Shown piece after piece: positions 24,817 to 27,174 of a DNA stretch of 27,174 bases. The stretch spans positions 1 through 27,174 of the forward strand of contig JAHZIB010000019.1 in NCBI GenBank assembly GCA_019419955.1, in the 5' to 3' direction. Source of the stretch: Clostridiales bacterium (lineage in GTDB: Bacteria > Bacillota > Clostridia > TANB77 > CAG-508). Under the pieces are notes generated by a model that was not told the DNA's origin, made no database searches, and saw nothing but the letters and a program-made list of their open reading frames with translations. How positions within the stretch are numbered: position 1 is the stretch's first letter; each line of letters starts with the position of its first letter. The translations under genes were made by a program, and so were the position numbers.

Positions 24817-26395
24817 TTAAATCCTTAACTTAAACGTCTTAGGCGCATATTTGTACGCCAAAAATAATGAGATTAAGCAATATGCAACACAAAAGACTAT
24901 TGTTGCAATTCCAAAATAAAATGTCGGTAGTTGTATTTGTATCATATACCAGCATACAAAATATGTAATTGCTTGAACAACTTTATATGTACTACTTTTC
25001 ATCTCTGTATTAACATTATATGGTTGCAACAAATAGTACATTACCAAATAATGAACTGAGAAGAAAATACTCATCGCTATTATTGAAATAAACAAAATAA
25101 TATAGTTCATTGAATTATCAGTACCGGCCCGATAAATATAGTAATAATGCCAAACCTAAACCTATTAAAATTGCTGGTAGTAGATTAATTTTAATTAATG
25201 TTATTAGCCTCTCTTTGAAAATTCCCAAAATAACTTTTGGTGTCCTATAAAACCTATATGTAAGCATACTATGGTCACAATTCATAAACATTGCCTGTGT
25301 AACTGATGAACTTCTATTAATTATATACATTATAAAAACAAAATACGGCAAATACTGCATTAATACATTATTTGTTCTACTTTTAAATTCTTCATTGAAT
25401 TGAAGTAAAACAATAACAACAGCAAAAATTGCTAATATTATTACTGATTGCTTCTTTACTGCTTTTGTCAATATTTTTCTATGTCGTTTTACAAATAAAT
25501 CATGGAAAAAAGCAAATCCAGACTTATTACTTGTATAATTTTTGTCTAATTCTATCTGTTTTAAACTTGTATCCTTTACTATTTGTGATGCATTATTATA
25601 ATCAGTTGTATTCATATTAGACTGTGTTAACACTTGTTTATACATTTTTTTATACTCTTTAAATGTATGAACTTTTCTTAAGCTATATAATCCTAACATA
25701 CCTGAAATAGCAAATATAGCTATAAAAATGGTTTGATTTAAGGTAATATTAATCGCTGGCAATCCATAAGCTAATAATAAGCATATTGCAACAAAGCTCC
25801 AAACAAATTTTGATGGTAAATTTTCATTTCTTACCTTTCTACTTTTCTTAAAATCATACAAAATGTAATTCATTACAAGTAATTTTATTACAAGTACAAA
25901 AAATGGCAATACAATTTGAATCCATAAGGGCATTTTTACAATCATTCCAAATATAATTGTGAATGGCAAAAATCCAACAATTAATTTAATTAATTCATAA
26001 TAATAGTTTGAAAGGCCATATTCTCTAGCATTTATATTCATTAAAATTATAGCATAATATTTATCTTTCGTAGGATTTAGCATAAACGTATTTAAAACTC
26101 CACCAGCCAAAGTTAAAAATACGAATATGTGTAAAAATGTATCTGCACCATTGGTTTTATATAATGCTAACAATGAAAAAATCATAATTGCAATATATAA
26201 CAGTTTTCCAAGGAAAATACTTATAATCTCCCAAATGGCACTTATCACATTTGCAAATATTTTCAAACCTCTATTTTTGTATAAGCTATTTGGCAATATT
26301 TTTCTAATAACTGGAAATTGTTTAATAGAGTAAATGATGCTGTTTACCCTATATGTGTTCTTAAGCTTAAAGGATGTTATAAATGTCTCAAACAT
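24817..26395 (-). CDS. ABC exporter permease, needs +1 shift at CGG
   Basis: A polytopic membrane protein with at least ten hydrophobic segments, the permease partner of the ATPase at 26399. Read straight it stops at 25118 after 425 residues (LLLYLSGRY). Skipping the C at 25126 in CGG 25124-25126 gives LYLSGGTDNSMNYIILF and runs without a stop into SVHYLVMYYLLQPYN and on to 24817, 525 residues in all. The second part begins with an ATG at 25110 but has no ribosome site, starts in the middle of a helix-rich domain, and reads as the natural C-terminus. It starts one codon after the ATPase stop, so both are one operon. The exported substrate is unknown. Confidence 0.78.
25124..25126 (-). other. 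In-frame CGG at +1 frameshift site 4 (ABC permease)
   Basis: Sense strand reads TTA TCG GGC C GGT ACT GAT. CGG is codon 424. Dropping its C gives Ser-Gly-Gly-Thr-Asp and opens 102 more codons; unshifted, TGA follows after one codon. Confidence 0.7.
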
Positions 26396-26398
26396 ATT

Positions 26399-27097
26399 CT
26401 ACTCCTCCTTTAATGCTTCAATTATTTTATTTTTTAAATGCTCATTGTCTAAATTGTTCTTATCAATCTCCTCTAGTATTCCTTTATTTATAATAACAAT
26501 TTCATCACATAAGTCCAAAGCAAGCTCCATAATATGAGTAGAAAATATAATTATATGATTTGACTTAATCTGTCTTAGCATTTGCTTCATTTCTTCTGCA
26601 ACTACTACATCAAAAGAAGTAAGTGGCTCATCAAGTAGTAAAACATTTGGACTTGCAATAATATTTACAAGCATTTGCATTTTATTTTTCATTCCGTGTG
26701 AATAATCCTTTAAAAGCCTGTCTCTATCTTCTTCTTTTATTTTCATAAAATCAAAATACTCATCTATTGTTTTCAAGTCTTTTATTCTCTTCTTATTAAT
26801 ATCTATAAAAAACTTCAAAAATTCTCTACCTGTCAAAAACTCTGGAACATTTGGAGTTGATAAAACATAGCCAATATCCTCTGCTTCCATTTTTCTTTTG
26901 ACATTTGCATCTTCTATATAGAATTCTCCCGAATCCGCTTCTAAATCTTCATTCAAGCAATTGAAAAAAGTTGTTTTTCCTGCTCCATTTCTTCCTAACA
27001 ATCCATATATCTTTCCTTTTTCAAATTCAAAATTTATATCTCTTAATACTTCCTTTTTTTCAAAATTCTTTTTTAGATTTCTAACTACTAATTTCAT
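26399..27097 (-). CDS. ABC transporter ATP-binding protein
   Basis: The cytoplasmic ATPase of an ABC exporter. Walker A is GRNGAGKTT (35-43), the signature is degenerate (YSHGMKNKM in place of LSGGQ), Walker B is VLLLDEPLTSFD, and the switch His is in FSTHIME. 232 residues, a normal single-domain length. AAGGAG precedes the ATG. It is first in the operon with the permease. The remaining 77 bases of the window upstream hold no clear promoter. Confidence 0.93.
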   Translation of the reverse strand: MKLVVRNLKKNFEKKEVLRDINFEFEKGKIYGLLGRNGAGKTTFFNCLNEDLEADSGEFYIEDANVKRKMEAEDIGYVLSTPNVPEFLTGREFLKFFIDINKKRIKDLKTIDEYFDFMKIKEEDRDRLLKDYSHGMKNKMQMLVNIIASPNVLLLDEPLTSFDVVVAEEMKQMLRQIKSNHIIIFSTHIMELALDLCDEIVIINKGILEEIDKNNLDNEHLKNKIIEALKEE

Positions 27098-27174
27098 ATA
27101 CTCTCCTTTTATTTATTTTCAATCTGTTAACTTAAATGAAAATTGAAACCTCAAACTCCTAGTGATATAATATC

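Noticed and set aside
1034..26395. Independent sequencing errors or mutations as the cause of the four frameshifts
   Set aside because: Errors would have to hit exactly the four in-frame CGG positions and nowhere else in over 20 kb of coding sequence, always as one extra C before GG. Around fifty out-of-frame CGGs are undamaged. It remains the main alternative to exclude with reads.
1034..26395. CGG reassigned to another amino acid or to stop
   Set aside because: Reading CGG as any residue keeps the zero frame, which stops 1-12 codons later in all four genes and loses the conserved sequence. Only a frame change explains the downstream homology.

Overview
This is a very AT-rich window in which every convincing gene lies on the minus strand. 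A complete spoIIIA operon (spoIIIAA-AH) marks an endospore-forming low-GC Firmicute. The codon bias (AGA for Arg, A/T third positions), strong AGGAGG ribosome sites and compact nucleotide 'house-cleaning' enzymes suggest a gut-type, probably uncultured, Clostridia member. I cannot name a genus from the sequence. No tRNA, rRNA or CRISPR array is visible.

Layout, low to high coordinate (minus-strand genes read right to left). 1-600 is the wreck of a second recombinase locus. 621-2142 holds a short pyrophosphatase, a histidine phosphatase and a MazG-like NTP pyrophosphohydrolase. 2143-6060 is accessory DNA: a DUF4143-type AAA ATPase and a large serine recombinase with a small partner gene and fragments of sister copies. 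6187-7643 holds a RdgB-like NTPase, gene relics and a peroxiredoxin cut off at its catalytic cysteine. 7756-14368 is housekeeping: metG, a small membrane protein, glmM, argS and pfkA. 14587-20135 is spoIIIA. 20422-24749 holds a membrane-anchored protein of unknown function, yebC, a patatin-like lipase with an acetyltransferase relic behind it, and a NUDIX hydrolase. 24817-27097 is an ABC transporter (ATPase plus permease).

The most important observation is a decoding anomaly. Four otherwise intact genes (histidine phosphatase, serine recombinase, spoIIIAE, ABC permease) each need one +1 frameshift. In all four the shift falls exactly on an in-frame CGG codon: skipping its C lets GGA or GGT be read as glycine and the protein continues to its family's normal end. 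By hand scan I found no other in-frame CGG in any intact gene of the window, although CGA, CGT and AGG are used and about fifty CGG trinucleotides occur harmlessly out of frame. The simplest reading is that CGG has no decoding tRNA in this organism and acts as a +1 frameshift codon. A possible fifth case sits at the start of spoIIIAA.

A second unexplained layer is a family of about 125-bp folded intergenic elements at 7348-7470, 20224-20348 and 22160-22283, with a shrunken relative at 22106-22147. Each full copy has a long outer stem, short conserved strands and a variable inner stem-loop, and each lies just downstream of a minus-strand gene end.
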